Notes under the pieces: model-generated
Told to the model about the DNA's origin: nothing
Seen by the model: the letters and a program-made list of their open reading frames with translations, nothing else
Databases searched by the model: none
Part shown: piece by piece, positions 41,337 through 49,710 of the stretch
How positions within the stretch are numbered: position 1 is the first letter of the stretch
Layout: the number at the start of each line of letters is the position of its first letter
Position numbers and translations under genes: made by a program
From: an uncultured Lachnospiraceae bacterium
Lineage (GTDB): Bacteria > Bacillota > Clostridia > Lachnospirales > Lachnospiraceae
Assembly (NCBI GenBank): GCA_910585895.1
Contig: CAJUHY010000015.1
Span: forward strand, 1 to 50,370
DNA length: 50,370 nt
Direction: 5' to 3'

Positions 41337-43670
41337 ATGCTTATGGAAGATAACAAGAATATTCAATTGGAAAAACAGCAGGAAGTGGAAGTGCAGGCAG
41401 ACCATATTAAACCAACCAAGGAGTTTGTGAGCCCGGAAAGCCTCTATGATGAATTGATTGCGAGTGTGAGACGCTATCATCCTTCTACGGATATTTCGTT
41501 AATTCAAAAAGCATACAAGATTGCGGATGAGGCGCACGAGGGGCAAGTGCGCAAATCAGGCGAGGCATATATCATCCATCCGCTGTGCGTGGCAATCATC
41601 CTTGCTGAGTTAGAACTGGACAAAGAAACTATCGTGGCGGGAATCCTTCATGATGTGGTGGAGGATACAGTCATGACGGAAGAGGAGATTGCCAAAGAGT
41701 TCAGTGAGGAAGTGGCGCTTTTGGTGGACGGCGTCACCAAGCTGGGACAGCTGCCCTATGCTGCAGATAAAGTTGAAGTTCAGGCGGAGAATATGCGCAA
41801 AATGTTCTTGGCGATGGCGAAAGATATCCGTGTAATTTTGATTAAGCTTGCCGACCGTCTCCATAACATGCGTACCCTCAAGTATATGAGACCGGAAAAG
41901 CAGAAAGAGAAGGCGCGTGAAACGATGGACATTTATGCGCCCATTGCACAGCGTCTGGGAATTTCCAAGATTAAGATAGAATTAGACGACCTTTCCCTGA
42001 AATATCTTGAGCCGGAAGCTTATTATGATTTGGTGGAAAAGATAGCCCTCCGCAAAAGTACGCGGGAAGAATATGTGCAGCAGTTGGTGGGAGAGGTAAA
42101 GCAGCACATTTCAGAGGGGGGGATTAAGGCAGCGATTGATGGCCGCGCCAAGCATTTCTTCAGTATCTACAAGAAAATGGTCAACCAGGATAAGACTCTG
42201 GACCAGATTTTTGATTTATTTGCAATCCGTATTATTGTGAAGTCTGTGAAGGATTGTTATGCAGCTCTTGGCGTAATTCATGAACTTTATAAACCGATTC
42301 CGGGAAGGTTCAAAGATTATATCGCCATGCCTAAGCCTAATATGTACCAGTCTTTGCATACTACGGTCATAGGTCCGAGCGGGCAGCCTTTTGAGATACA
42401 GATTCGTACTTTTGAGATGCACCGTACGGCGGAGTACGGTATCGCTGCGCATTGGAAATATAAGGAAGCTGCCAATGGCAACAAAACCGAAGAAAAGATG
42501 CAGGAAGAGGAGAAACTGAGCTGGCTCAGGCAGATACTGGAATGGCAGAAAGACATGTCTGACAACCGGGAATTTATGAGCCTGCTGAAAAGCGATTTAG
42601 ATTTATTTTCCGATACGGTATTTTGTTTTACACCCTCAGGCGATGTCAAGAATCTGCCTAAGGGTTCTACTTCTATAGATTTTGCGTACAGTATTCACTC
42701 TGCTGTGGGCAATAAGATGATTGGCGCCAAGGTGAACGGCAAGCTGGTTAATATTGACTATGTCATTCAAAATGGCGACCGCATCGAAGTCTTAACCTCC
42801 CAGAATTCCAGGGGACCCAGCCGTGACTGGCTTAATATCGTCAAAAGTACCCAGGCTAAGAATAAAATTAATCAATGGTTTCGCAGTGAATTTAAGGAAG
42901 AAAATATTTCCAAAGGGAAAGAATTGCTGGCACAGTATTGTAAATCAAAAGGAATTAACTGGCCGGATGTGAACCAGCTTTCTTATCAGAGCCGTATCAT
43001 GCATAAATATGGGTTCCGCGATTGGGAATCTGTGTTGGCCGCCATAGGGCACGGCGGTCTCAAAGAGGGGCAGATAATCAATAAGATGCTGGAATACTAC
43101 AAGGAAGACCATTCTCTTGCGCTTACGGATGATGATGTGCTCAAAATCATAGAGAGCAGTGCGGGCAGTTCAGCTTCCGGCAGCAATAAGGAGCGGCACG
43201 GTAAGGCACATTCTAAGAGCGGAATTGTTGTGAAAGGGATTGATGATATGGCAGTGCGTTTTTCGCGTTGCTGCGCGCCGGTGCCGGGTGACGAGATTGT
43301 TGGGTTCGTTACCAGAGGACGGGGCATTTCCATTCACCGCACCGATTGCATCAATGTCGCTAACCTTTCGGAATTAGACAGGGAGCGTCTTCTGGATGCA
43401 GAATGGCAGACCGGAGAATGCAGTGACAGATGTTATATGGCGGAGATTAAACTCTATGGCAACAACCGGACTGGTCTTTTGGTGGATATCACGAAAGTCC
43501 TTTCCGAGCGTCAGATAGATATTGATTCGGTTCATTCTTCCACCAGCAAGCAGGGAGTGGCAACCATCACGCTGGCATTCAGAACGAAAGGAAGGGATGA
43601 GCTGAACAGCCTGGTAGATAAACTCAGGCAGGTGGAGAGTATTATGGATATTGAGAGGACCAGAGGATAA
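41337..43670 (+). CDS. relA: Bifunctional (p)ppGpp synthetase/hydrolase (RSH)
   Basis: This 777-aa long RSH enzyme controls the stringent response. The HD hydrolase domain is intact: HEGQVRKSGEAYIIHP, ILHDVVEDT and LADRLHNMRTL. The synthetase domain has the G-loop IPGRFKDYIAMPKPNMYQSL and the catalytic acidic segment EIQIRTFEMH. A TGS domain (VFCFTPSGDVKNLPKGSTSI) and a C-terminal ACT domain with RQIDIDSVHSS follow. Both activities are expected. The longest ATG start (41337) has AGGA at good spacing; an ATG two codons later is an alternative. A terminator follows at 43741. Confidence 0.96.
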   Translation: MLMEDNKNIQLEKQQEVEVQADHIKPTKEFVSPESLYDELIASVRRYHPSTDISLIQKAYKIADEAHEGQVRKSGEAYIIHPLCVAIILAELELDKETIVAGILHDVVEDTVMTEEEIAKEFSEEVALLVDGVTKLGQLPYAADKVEVQAENMRKMFLAMAKDIRVILIKLADRLHNMRTLKYMRPEKQKEKARETMDIYAPIAQRLGISKIKIELDDLSLKYLEPEAYYDLVEKIALRKSTREEYVQQLVGEVKQHISEGGIKAAIDGRAKHFFSIYKKMVNQDKTLDQIFDLFAIRIIVKSVKDCYAALGVIHELYKPIPGRFKDYIAMPKPNMYQSLHTTVIGPSGQPFEIQIRTFEMHRTAEYGIAAHWKYKEAANGNKTEEKMQEEEKLSWLRQILEWQKDMSDNREFMSLLKSDLDLFSDTVFCFTPSGDVKNLPKGSTSIDFAYSIHSAVGNKMIGAKVNGKLVNIDYVIQNGDRIEVLTSQNSRGPSRDWLNIVKSTQAKNKINQWFRSEFKEENISKGKELLAQYCKSKGINWPDVNQLSYQSRIMHKYGFRDWESVLAAIGHGGLKEGQIINKMLEYYKEDHSLALTDDDVLKIIESSAGSSASGSNKERHGKAHSKSGIVVKGIDDMAVRFSRCCAPVPGDEIVGFVTRGRGISIHRTDCINVANLSELDRERLLDAEWQTGECSDRCYMAEIKLYGNNRTGLLVDITKVLSERQIDIDSVHSSTSKQGVATITLAFRTKGRDELNSLVDKLRQVESIMDIERTRG

Positions 43671-43740
43671 TAAGTTTTCAGAACAAAGTAAAACCCCCTC
43701 CATTCCTCAAGGTTCATAGTTTTTTATTTGTCATTTTTAA

Positions 43741-43785
43741 AATGGGTAAATCTCTCAGTATTATGAAAGATTTACCCATTCTTTT
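43741..43785 (+). terminator. Intrinsic terminator after relA
   Basis: AATGGGTAAATCT (43741-43753) pairs perfectly with AGATTTACCCATT (43768-43780) over 13 bp with a 14-nt loop, then CTTTTT. It separates the core-genome part from the eroded accessory segment. Confidence 0.9.
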
Positions 43786-43911
43786 TACAGAAGTACTTTT
43801 TCTACATAAGGTGTGCCTGTTTATTAGGACGGCAAAAGGTATTATCAAGAAATATTGTTGACGATATTAGTATTACACTGCTAATAGCAGAAGATTTACT
43901 TAATTATTTAA

Positions 43912-44490
43912 ATGTGGAGATGGCCATGTATAATATTGGAATATGATATTCTGTTTTTGGATATTGAATTATTCCGAATGACAGGCATTGAGGCAGGAGA
44001 TTTTATACGCAACCGTCTGGAAGACAGGAGTATGCAGATTATCTATATTTCTGGAAAATCCTCTTATGCAAGGGAATTGTTTAAAACACAGCCAATGGAT
44101 TTTCTTGTTAAACCGATTGCACAGCAAGACATAGACGAAGCATTAGAGCTTGCAATTAAAATCATCAAGAAAAACATGGAAAAATTTGAATTTCAAATTG
44201 GACATGATTTTTACTACATGTCTTATGGAAGTATCCTTTATTTTTCCAGTGAAGGGAGAAAGATTAAGATATTTACAACCTATGGGGAACAGGAGTTTTA
44301 TGGAAAGCTGCGGGACGTGTCTAAAAAGCTGTCTGACAGTTTTCTGAACATCCACCACTCTTATATCGTAAATCCAGAATATGTGCTGCACTATGCTTAT
44401 GACGCTCTGGAGTTAATGGATGGAACCATTTTGCCAATAAGCAAAGCAAACCGCAAACAGATCCGGGAAAGAATATTGAGGGAGAGATAA
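43912..44490 (+). CDS. LytTR response regulator lacking the receiver N-terminus
   Basis: This 192-aa AgrA-like protein is abnormal at the front. The phospho-acceptor Asp lies in YDILFLDIELF at about residue 17, whereas an intact receiver has about 40 more residues including an acidic pair. The receiver then has IIYISGKSSYARELF and the conserved Lys in DFLVKPI. The LytTR domain (residues 95-192) looks complete, with SDSFLNIHHSYIVNPEYVLHY. A weak alternative reading just upstream (around 43855-43905) contains IVDDIS in another frame and could be the lost N-terminus after a frameshift or deletion (inference). It may bind DNA without normal phosphorylation control, or be a pseudogene. The kinase gene starts 13 bases downstream. 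Confidence 0.7.
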   Translation: MWRWPCIILEYDILFLDIELFRMTGIEAGDFIRNRLEDRSMQIIYISGKSSYARELFKTQPMDFLVKPIAQQDIDEALELAIKIIKKNMEKFEFQIGHDFYYMSYGSILYFSSEGRKIKIFTTYGEQEFYGKLRDVSKKLSDSFLNIHHSYIVNPEYVLHYAYDALELMDGTILPISKANRKQIRERILRER

Positions 44491-44503
44491 AAAAGGGGGG
44501 GTT

Positions 44504-45787
44504 ATGGTAAATTTTGTTATCTGTATATTAACCAATATGTTCCGTGTGTTCCTTATTTACAAATACATAAAAATATTTGCAGAGGGCTCATTGCCAAAGA
44601 ATAATTGGCAAACATCAGCAAGAGCATTGGCTTTCCTGATTTATTTTCTGGTAAACACAGGCTGTTATCTCGCTTTTCATTCTGCATGGGTCAACCTGGC
44701 TGTGAATATATCCGGCATTTTTCTTCTTACATTTATGTATCACAAATCTTTTAAGAAAAGTCTTTTTATAGGATGTTCCGTATATTTAATTGATATAATA
44801 TGTGATACCGTGGCAACCCTGCCTTTTGTAGAATACAGGTATGGGCGGGATATCAATGAATTTTATGCTGTCATAACAGTGTTTTTCTTTTGTATGTGCG
44901 AGCTGTTGACAGAAAAAATTGTTATTTATCGAAAAGATGAAAATGCAGAACAAAATCTGCCTCTGGCAATGATGCTGGTTCCGGTATCCAGTATTGTTAT
45001 ATTTGGCCTGTTAATGTATGTAAAAAGCAGTTCACAAACGGTTCTGTTAATTGTAAGCATTGGTTTTCTATTTATTAATTTTCTGCTTTTATATCTATAC
45101 AATATGCTCTTGAAATCGTTTGCCCAGCATTATGAAAATGAAACTCTCAAAAGAGAAATACAAATATATATGAACCAGATAGAAATCATCCTTCAAAACG
45201 AGGAGAATATCAATCTCTTAAAACACGATATGAAACATCATTTAAATGAATTGAAGCTGTTGGCGGTAAAACGTGAAACCGCTGAGATACTGGAATATAT
45301 TGAGGACATGGAAGTTTTTATGCAGCCTCCGGGTGAAATTGTGTCGTCAGGAAATGTAGAGATAGACAGCCTGTTAAATTATATGCTCCAGAAAGCCCAA
45401 AAGTCTTTATGTTCTGTCAACGCCAAAATACAGATTCCAGAGGAAATCAGTCACTCCTTTGACATCAACATTATTTTGGGAAATTTGTTAGAGAATGCCA
45501 TAGAAGCAGCGGAAAAAACAGAAGAGAAAATACTGGATGTTGAAATTGGGTTAAAACAGGGAGTTTTAAAAATTAAAATAGAAAACAGTTTTTCTGGAAC
45601 ATGGATTCCCCAAAAAGTTATAGAGAAGGGAGAGTTTTACTCTACAAAGAAAGATCAGCAAAGACATGGATTCGGATTAAAGAGTGTGAGGAAAATTGTT
45701 GAAAAGTATCACGGTGTTATGGAAATCAATCCTGATGGGAAATACTTTTGTGTAAAGATTATCGTATATCTTCCGGAAAAGGATTAA
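44504..45787 (+). CDS. AgrC-like sensor histidine kinase (GHKL type)
   Basis: This 427-aa kinase has six or seven N-terminal membrane segments over about 200 residues (peptide-sensing type), then a coiled linker. The histidine box is LLKHDMKHHLNELKLL, the N box is LGNLLENAIEAAE, and the G box is HGFGLKSVRKIVEKYHG. This layout is that of AgrC-family quorum-sensing kinases. It is intact, unlike its neighbouring regulator. A GGGGGG-type ribosome binding site precedes the start at a short distance. No AgrB processing protease gene lies in the window. Confidence 0.92.
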   Translation: MVNFVICILTNMFRVFLIYKYIKIFAEGSLPKNNWQTSARALAFLIYFLVNTGCYLAFHSAWVNLAVNISGIFLLTFMYHKSFKKSLFIGCSVYLIDIICDTVATLPFVEYRYGRDINEFYAVITVFFFCMCELLTEKIVIYRKDENAEQNLPLAMMLVPVSSIVIFGLLMYVKSSSQTVLLIVSIGFLFINFLLLYLYNMLLKSFAQHYENETLKREIQIYMNQIEIILQNEENINLLKHDMKHHLNELKLLAVKRETAEILEYIEDMEVFMQPPGEIVSSGNVEIDSLLNYMLQKAQKSLCSVNAKIQIPEEISHSFDINIILGNLLENAIEAAEKTEEKILDVEIGLKQGVLKIKIENSFSGTWIPQKVIEKGEFYSTKKDQQRHGFGLKSVRKIVEKYHGVMEINPDGKYFCVKIIVYLPEKD

Positions 45788-45925
45788 ATGGAAGGGCCTA
45801 AAAGTAGGAAGTTTCTGTATTTTTGGAGCAAAGGGTTATTTTTGACAGTTGCATATGCCAATTTTTACAACGAACGGCATAAGAAGAATCTACATGGTAA
45901 AATGCTACCGAGAAAGGAGGTAGCA

Positions 45926-45952
45926 ATGAAAAAAATATGTCACATTTTTTGA
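45926..45952 (+). CDS. Eight-codon ORF with perfect ribosome binding site, possible AgrD relic
   Basis: ATG at 45926 follows AGAAAGGAGG by five bases and encodes MKKICHIF, then TGA. The strength of the ribosome binding site is out of proportion to the length. Its start resembles the N-terminal end of cyclic-lactone autoinducer (AgrD-type) precursors, and it lies just after an AgrC-like kinase, so it may be a truncated precursor. It may also be a leader peptide for the next gene, which starts 18 bases downstream. Confidence 0.35.
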   Translation: MKKICHIF

Positions 45953-45970
45953 ACAGGAAGGAGATTGCAT

Positions 45971-46801
45971 ATGGGCATTACTGGAATCGGGTCTGTTCAG
46001 ACCTATATTTATAATTCACAGACAGGAAAGCTGTCATCCAAAAATGGTTCAGCAGATGAATTTGTGGATTATTTCAACGGAACATTATCAGGAGGCTCGT
46101 CACAAAGTCTCAATGGATACGATGATTTGAAAAAACATAATATAGAAAGATTAATTGACTTAAACGGTTCATGGGGAAGGAACTGGTTTCAACCGGATAA
46201 AGTTGAGTATGAAATTACCTGTGAGATTGTCAATGGCGAGGAGTCTTCTTATAGTGTAAATGGAAAAAAAGTCCTGACTGCTTATGTGGCGGCGACACAT
46301 TTGCTGCCTCCCAGATGGGAAGATATAAAAAGCCCATATAAGACGCACCAGTCAAAAGCATATGACCCTGAAACTAACAGCATGAATATCGCTGTGGGCG
46401 ATGTGTTTGACTTGGGAAACGGTTATAAACTAAAAGTGCAGGAAGATTACATAGAGACAGTTGGATATGGAACTGGAAGTGCAGCGGATGATGAGAAGAT
46501 CCGTCATTTGGAATATGGACTGAACGCTTTAATCCATTTTGCAGACCAACAGTGTTCTTCCTGTCTCATTTGGCCGGAACATACGCCCATGTTGCTGAGC
46601 TTTCTTCAGGAATTGGGTATAGACACGAGCAGGGAATTTACCCTCAATGAGACAAAGTGTATTGTACAGAACGGAATGATTCGGGAATCAGGGAATAAAT
46701 GGGTAGTTCCAAGTTCCATTTATAATAAGGCTTTGCAGCAATATGAAGAATTTCTCTCCCAGCCTTTGTCTTCCAGAAAAGGCAGTTCTTTAAAGGCGTA
46801 A
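45971..46801 (+). CDS. Uncharacterised 276-aa protein
   Basis: The start is the ATG at 45971, with GGAAGGAG about 9 bases before. The N-terminus MGITGIGSVQTYIYNSQTGK and the compact, Trp- and Gly-containing fold suggest a globular cytoplasmic or unconventionally exported protein; there is no signal peptide or membrane span. It has two closely spaced cysteines (QQCSSCLIWPEH). I recognise no named family. Its position behind the AgrC-like kinase and the eight-codon ORF suggests it is the output gene of that locus (inference). A TTGACA at 45842-45847, with no good -10, may be part of a regulated promoter for this region. Confidence 0.65.
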   Translation: MGITGIGSVQTYIYNSQTGKLSSKNGSADEFVDYFNGTLSGGSSQSLNGYDDLKKHNIERLIDLNGSWGRNWFQPDKVEYEITCEIVNGEESSYSVNGKKVLTAYVAATHLLPPRWEDIKSPYKTHQSKAYDPETNSMNIAVGDVFDLGNGYKLKVQEDYIETVGYGTGSAADDEKIRHLEYGLNALIHFADQQCSSCLIWPEHTPMLLSFLQELGIDTSREFTLNETKCIVQNGMIRESGNKWVVPSSIYNKALQQYEEFLSQPLSSRKGSSLKA

Positions 46802-46821
46802 TAAGGGTTACTTATTTGACT

Positions 46822-47463
46822 CTACATGGAAAAATGGAATACTGTACAATGACTTTGAAGTCCATAATACCCGGAATCAGCTGCTACACCTGGATAACGG
46901 AAACCCAGCTTCTCTTTCAGTGTCTTTAAAAAGGAACCAATGTCCAGACATCATTCCGGTCCTGAAAAATATCTGCTGCCACGATATATTCACTGTCTAC
47001 TGCAATCTGTACATGTATATTTGTTCGCACAGGTTTCTAGCTTTGTTCCGTCAATAAATACGGTTTCCTTTGACAGTTCCCCTGCATCTTCCAATCTTCT
47101 TACCATCTGGTAAAAAAGATCTTCACAGGCATCTGCAAGGAAGCCGGTACGAAAACGAGCGATCGTGCTGTGTTCAGGAGCTTTCTGCCCGGAAAGCAGC
47201 CACATAAAGTTGATGTCCCGTTTACAGGCAGTTTCGATTTTTCTCGAAGAATAAATGTTTTGAGAATAAGCATAGGTCAGAATCTTGAACATGGTCTTTG
47301 GGTCAACTGCTGGATTTCTGCCTTTGGCAGAGTAAGCCTGATACAGTAAACTGTAATCCAGATCCTCCAATTTGTAGCTCAGCAGTCGAACAGAATCATC
47401 ATCAGGAATCAAACCTTCTAAACAAACACCCTCATTTCCTAAACTGCAACTTGAAATATTCAA
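46822..47463 (-). pseudogene. Decayed IS1182-type transposase
   Basis: The minus-strand ORF 47463-46990 has the DUF772/IS1182 N-terminus (RNPAVDPKTMFKILTYAYSQ, then FMWLLSGQKAPEHSTIARFR and FIDGTKLETCANKYT). It then breaks off. Further down the strand, in another frame, the family resumes with VQIAVDSEYIVAADIFQDRN, then DVWTLVPF. A one-base loss is followed by LKTLKEKLGFRYP and AADSGYY. The middle and C-terminal parts are missing. It is an internally deleted, frameshifted relic without visible terminal repeats. Confidence 0.8.
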
Positions 47464-47561
47464 GTGTATCGTTTATAATCAGATTAGAAACAATCAAAGG
47501 ATATTTGCTGTGTCCGATGATTGTCACCGGAAACTAATAAACAAAGTTTACGAGTTACACA

Positions 47562-47591
47562 GGCTACTTCCTATTGCCGTAGGAGGTAGCC
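47562..47591. terminator. Hairpin just after the type I toxin-like ORF
   Basis: GGCTACTTCCTA (47562-47573) pairs with TAGGAGGTAGCC (47580-47591), with one G-U pair, around a 6-nt loop. It sits 3 bases beyond the stop of the 26-residue ORF on the minus strand. Such hairpins end mRNA and antisense RNA in type I toxin systems. Confidence 0.6.
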
Positions 47592-47594
47592 AAT

Positions 47595-47675
47595 TTACTT
47601 TTTACGGTGATTGTCGAGATATGTTAAGGCTGCAAAAACAACTAACAGCAACGTCAAAATTTCTAACGTATTCAT
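47595..47675 (-). CDS. Type I toxin-like hydrophobic peptide (26 aa)
   Basis: On the minus strand, ATG at 47675 opens 26 codons ending in TAA at 47595. The peptide begins MNTLEILTLLLVVFAALTYL and ends DNHRKK: one hydrophobic span with a charged, basic tail. This is the plan of Firmicutes holin-like/type I toxins (Hol_Tox and relatives). CGGAAAGGAG precedes the ATG by five bases, a promoter lies about 70 bases upstream (47748-47776), and a stem-loop follows the stop. The expected overlapping antisense RNA was not located. It lies in the degraded accessory segment next to other mobile debris. Confidence 0.6.
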   Translation of the reverse strand: MNTLEILTLLLVVFAALTYLDNHRKK

Positions 47676-47747
47676 ATGTACTCCTTTCCGTTCCCAGAAA
47701 GTACAATCACCAGACTATCCCTACGTTGTTCTAATCTGACTATTGAT

Positions 47748-47776
47748 ATTCTATCATATTCGACAGGATAAGACAA
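47748..47776 (-). promoter_or_regulatory. Promoter of the type I toxin-like ORF
   Basis: On the minus strand: TTGTCT (47776-47771), a 17-base spacer, then TAGAAT (47753-47748). The implied 5' leader is about 65-70 bases. Confidence 0.5.
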
Positions 47777-47869
47777 TATTCCGAAAAATATGAATTAGAA
47801 TTACAGGTATATATAAAGCCAGTCCTGATTAGTGGGCGGGCTTGTGGATAAATTGTTTTATTGGAAGAT

Positions 47870-48615
47870 TTATTTTAAATATGTATTATAAAATACTATT
47901 CCAAAATTATTATAATCTCCTACTCCTCCAGATTCACTTGTAAGTTCAAATCTTAATATATTAACATTTGTAACATCAATATTCCCCGTATTTTGTGCCG
48001 GAAATCCACCTGTTATATTGTTATATTCATATAATATATTGCCATCTCCATATATTTTTAATGTTGCTACAGAAGGAGTTGATTTGCTTTCCTCATCAAG
48101 AATGTAATTTCCATTAAATATAGTATATTTTTTTGTAAATAATAATCCACGACAAAAGACTTAGCATCATTTAGGGTAGTTCTCATTTTTACCGCATTCT
48201 TATAGGTGTCTCCAGATGCAGTTTTGTCAACGTTGAATTTCCACTCAGGTATATTTTCAGAACGCCATTCTCCATCATTAACACTTTGAAAATTATAAAC
48301 GCTTAATTCATTTAAATAAATCTCATTTGATTTTTCATTTTTTATAGAATTAGCTATGTCATTTTCAGATTTAGGAACAGTTTCTTTTTTATTAGATAAT
48401 TGATTAACTACTTGCTCTAATTCAGTTATACGAGTTTCTTGATTTTGGATATATTTTGAATCGACAGGAATTTCTTCACCGTTGATATATACAGTTATAT
48501 TTTGATTTTGTTCTTGATTAGAGTTAATATATTCATTTGTTCCGATTATACTAATGACAGAATAAATCAGTGCTATAGTGCCGGTGATTATAGTATTTTT
48601 AGTTGATGTTTTCAT
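47870..48615 (-). pseudogene. Secreted coiled-coil/NPCBM-like protein broken at an A7 tract
   Basis: The ORF from 48615 to 48067 starts with a signal/anchor (TIITGTIALIYSVISIIGTN), then an extracellular linker with a coiled coil (ETRITELEQVVNQLSNKKET) and the start of a carbohydrate-binding-like domain. It stops early. One base further on, after the A7 run (T7 at 48128-48134 on the + strand), another frame continues with YTIFNGNYILDEESKSTPSV, ATLKIYGDGNILYEYN, and ends FGIVFYNTYLK at TAA 47872-47870. An eighth A would give one 248-aa NPCBM-like protein. It may be a pseudogene, a phase-variable gene or a sequencing error. Confidence 0.65.
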
Positions 48616-48961
48616 AGATAGTTCCTTTCATGTTATAAAATAATATTATCAAATATTCTTGTGAATGGAAATAGTATTGGCTGATTTATAGATAATTTTA
48701 TTATTATCGTGACAAGCCATATAATCATAATAAACCATAACTCCACTCTAAGCATTTTTCATCCCATCAGTACACATTCCCACACTGCATGAAAAATCCA
48801 TACAGGGCATTTTCATAATCTAAATATCATGCTACAGCCATACCATTTCACAGCTAAAATAAAACATGCATTTCATGGTAAATATAGATAAGATGCAGAT
48901 ATGCCAAAATGGCACAGCGAAATCATTTCTTAATGAAATAGTAAAAAACCGCACAAATATA
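48616..48961. other. Gene-free AT-rich stretch
   Basis: No convincing gene lies here. A 20-codon minus-strand ORF (start near 48806) has no ribosome binding site. There is no strong terminator; the end of the stretch leads into the toxin-antitoxin promoter. Confidence 0.4.
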
Positions 48962-48990
48962 TTTACATAATCGTACAAATAATATATAAT
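48962..48990 (+). promoter_or_regulatory. Promoter/operator of the Phd-PIN toxin-antitoxin pair
   Basis: TTTACA at 48962-48967, a 17-base spacer and TATAAT at 48985-48990. CGCACAAAT (just before the -35) and CGTACAAAT (in the spacer) form a direct repeat that may be the antitoxin operator (inference). Confidence 0.65.
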
Positions 48991-49015
48991 GATAGTGCGA
49001 AAAGGAGATGATGAT

Positions 49016-49231
49016 ATGTCCATAACAGCTACAGAATTAAAACAGAATTTAGGCAAATACTTGCTGCTTTCTGCACAGGAAGACATTTATATTACTAAAA
49101 ATGGGAAAATAATTGCCAAATTGACAAATCCATATCAAAACAGGGTGGAAACGGCAAAGTCGTTATTTGGTATACTGCCAAAGGATGCTGACATTGAAGC
49201 TGCACGGAATGAAAGGCTGGATAATAAATAA
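49016..49231 (+). CDS. Phd/YefM-type antitoxin
   Basis: This 71-aa protein begins MSITATELKQNLGKYL, the classic Phd/YefM DNA-binding N-terminus, and continues EDIYITKNGKIIAKLTNP. The C-terminal helix should cover the toxin. The ATG at 49016 has AAAGGAG eight bases upstream; a longer reading frame starts upstream within the -10 region and is rejected. Its stop overlaps the toxin start (TAATG), so the pair is translationally coupled. Antitoxin and complex probably repress the promoter at 48962-48990. Confidence 0.9.
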   Translation: MSITATELKQNLGKYLLLSAQEDIYITKNGKIIAKLTNPYQNRVETAKSLFGILPKDADIEAARNERLDNK

Positions 49232-49665
49232 TGAAAGCGTTAGTTGATACAAATATAATCATAGATGCATTGACGGGAAGGGAGCCATTCAGAGAATCAG
49301 CAGAAAAAATATTTATGTTTGCTGCCAATCAGATAGAGGATTTATATATTACCGCAAGTTCCGCTACAGACATTTACTATTTAATGAGAAAGCATATGCA
49401 TAGTTCAGAGCAAGCAAAAAAAGCCATATCCAAATTATTTGAGCTGTTTTATATTTTGGATGTTACTTCTGAAGATTGCCGACAAGCATTATTGCCAGAC
49501 ATAAAAGATTATGAAGATGCAGTTGTTTCCTATTGTGCAGTCCGTAACCGAATGGATTACATTGTAACAAGAAACATAAAGGATTATCAGGGATCAAAAA
49601 TCAAAGCGGTATTACCGGATGAATTTATTAGATTAGTTTCTGATGGGGAGAATCCGGGTGTTTGA
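49231..49665 (+). CDS. PIN-domain toxin (VapC-like ribonuclease)
   Basis: This 144-aa protein begins with the first acidic residue of the PIN fold in LVDTNIIIDALTGREPF. Further acids are in the DYEDAVVSYCAV segment and the NIKDYQG end, so the active-site carboxylates look complete. PIN toxins cleave RNA, often tRNA or mRNA. It is coupled to the upstream Phd-type antitoxin rather than VapB, an exchange that is common. Intact frame and ribosome spacing imply a working pair, unlike the decayed genes on both sides. Confidence 0.9.
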   Translation: MKALVDTNIIIDALTGREPFRESAEKIFMFAANQIEDLYITASSATDIYYLMRKHMHSSEQAKKAISKLFELFYILDVTSEDCRQALLPDIKDYEDAVVSYCAVRNRMDYIVTRNIKDYQGSKIKAVLPDEFIRLVSDGENPGV

Positions 49666-49710
49666 AAAGTTAATAATGTTTAGAATGGGAACTACCAATG
49701 CGCAGTAAAA

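Noticed and set aside
43855..43911. IVDDIS reading as receiver N-terminus of the response regulator
   Set aside because: No start codon with a ribosome binding site and about 12 residues too short; kept only as a hint of decay.
47510..47734. 74-codon ORF on the + strand
   Set aside because: It lies opposite the type I toxin-like ORF and its promoter, lacks a ribosome binding site, and has no protein-like features.
48746..48806. 20-codon minus-strand ORF starting MPCMDFSC
   Set aside because: No ribosome binding site, and the stretch looks like decayed sequence.
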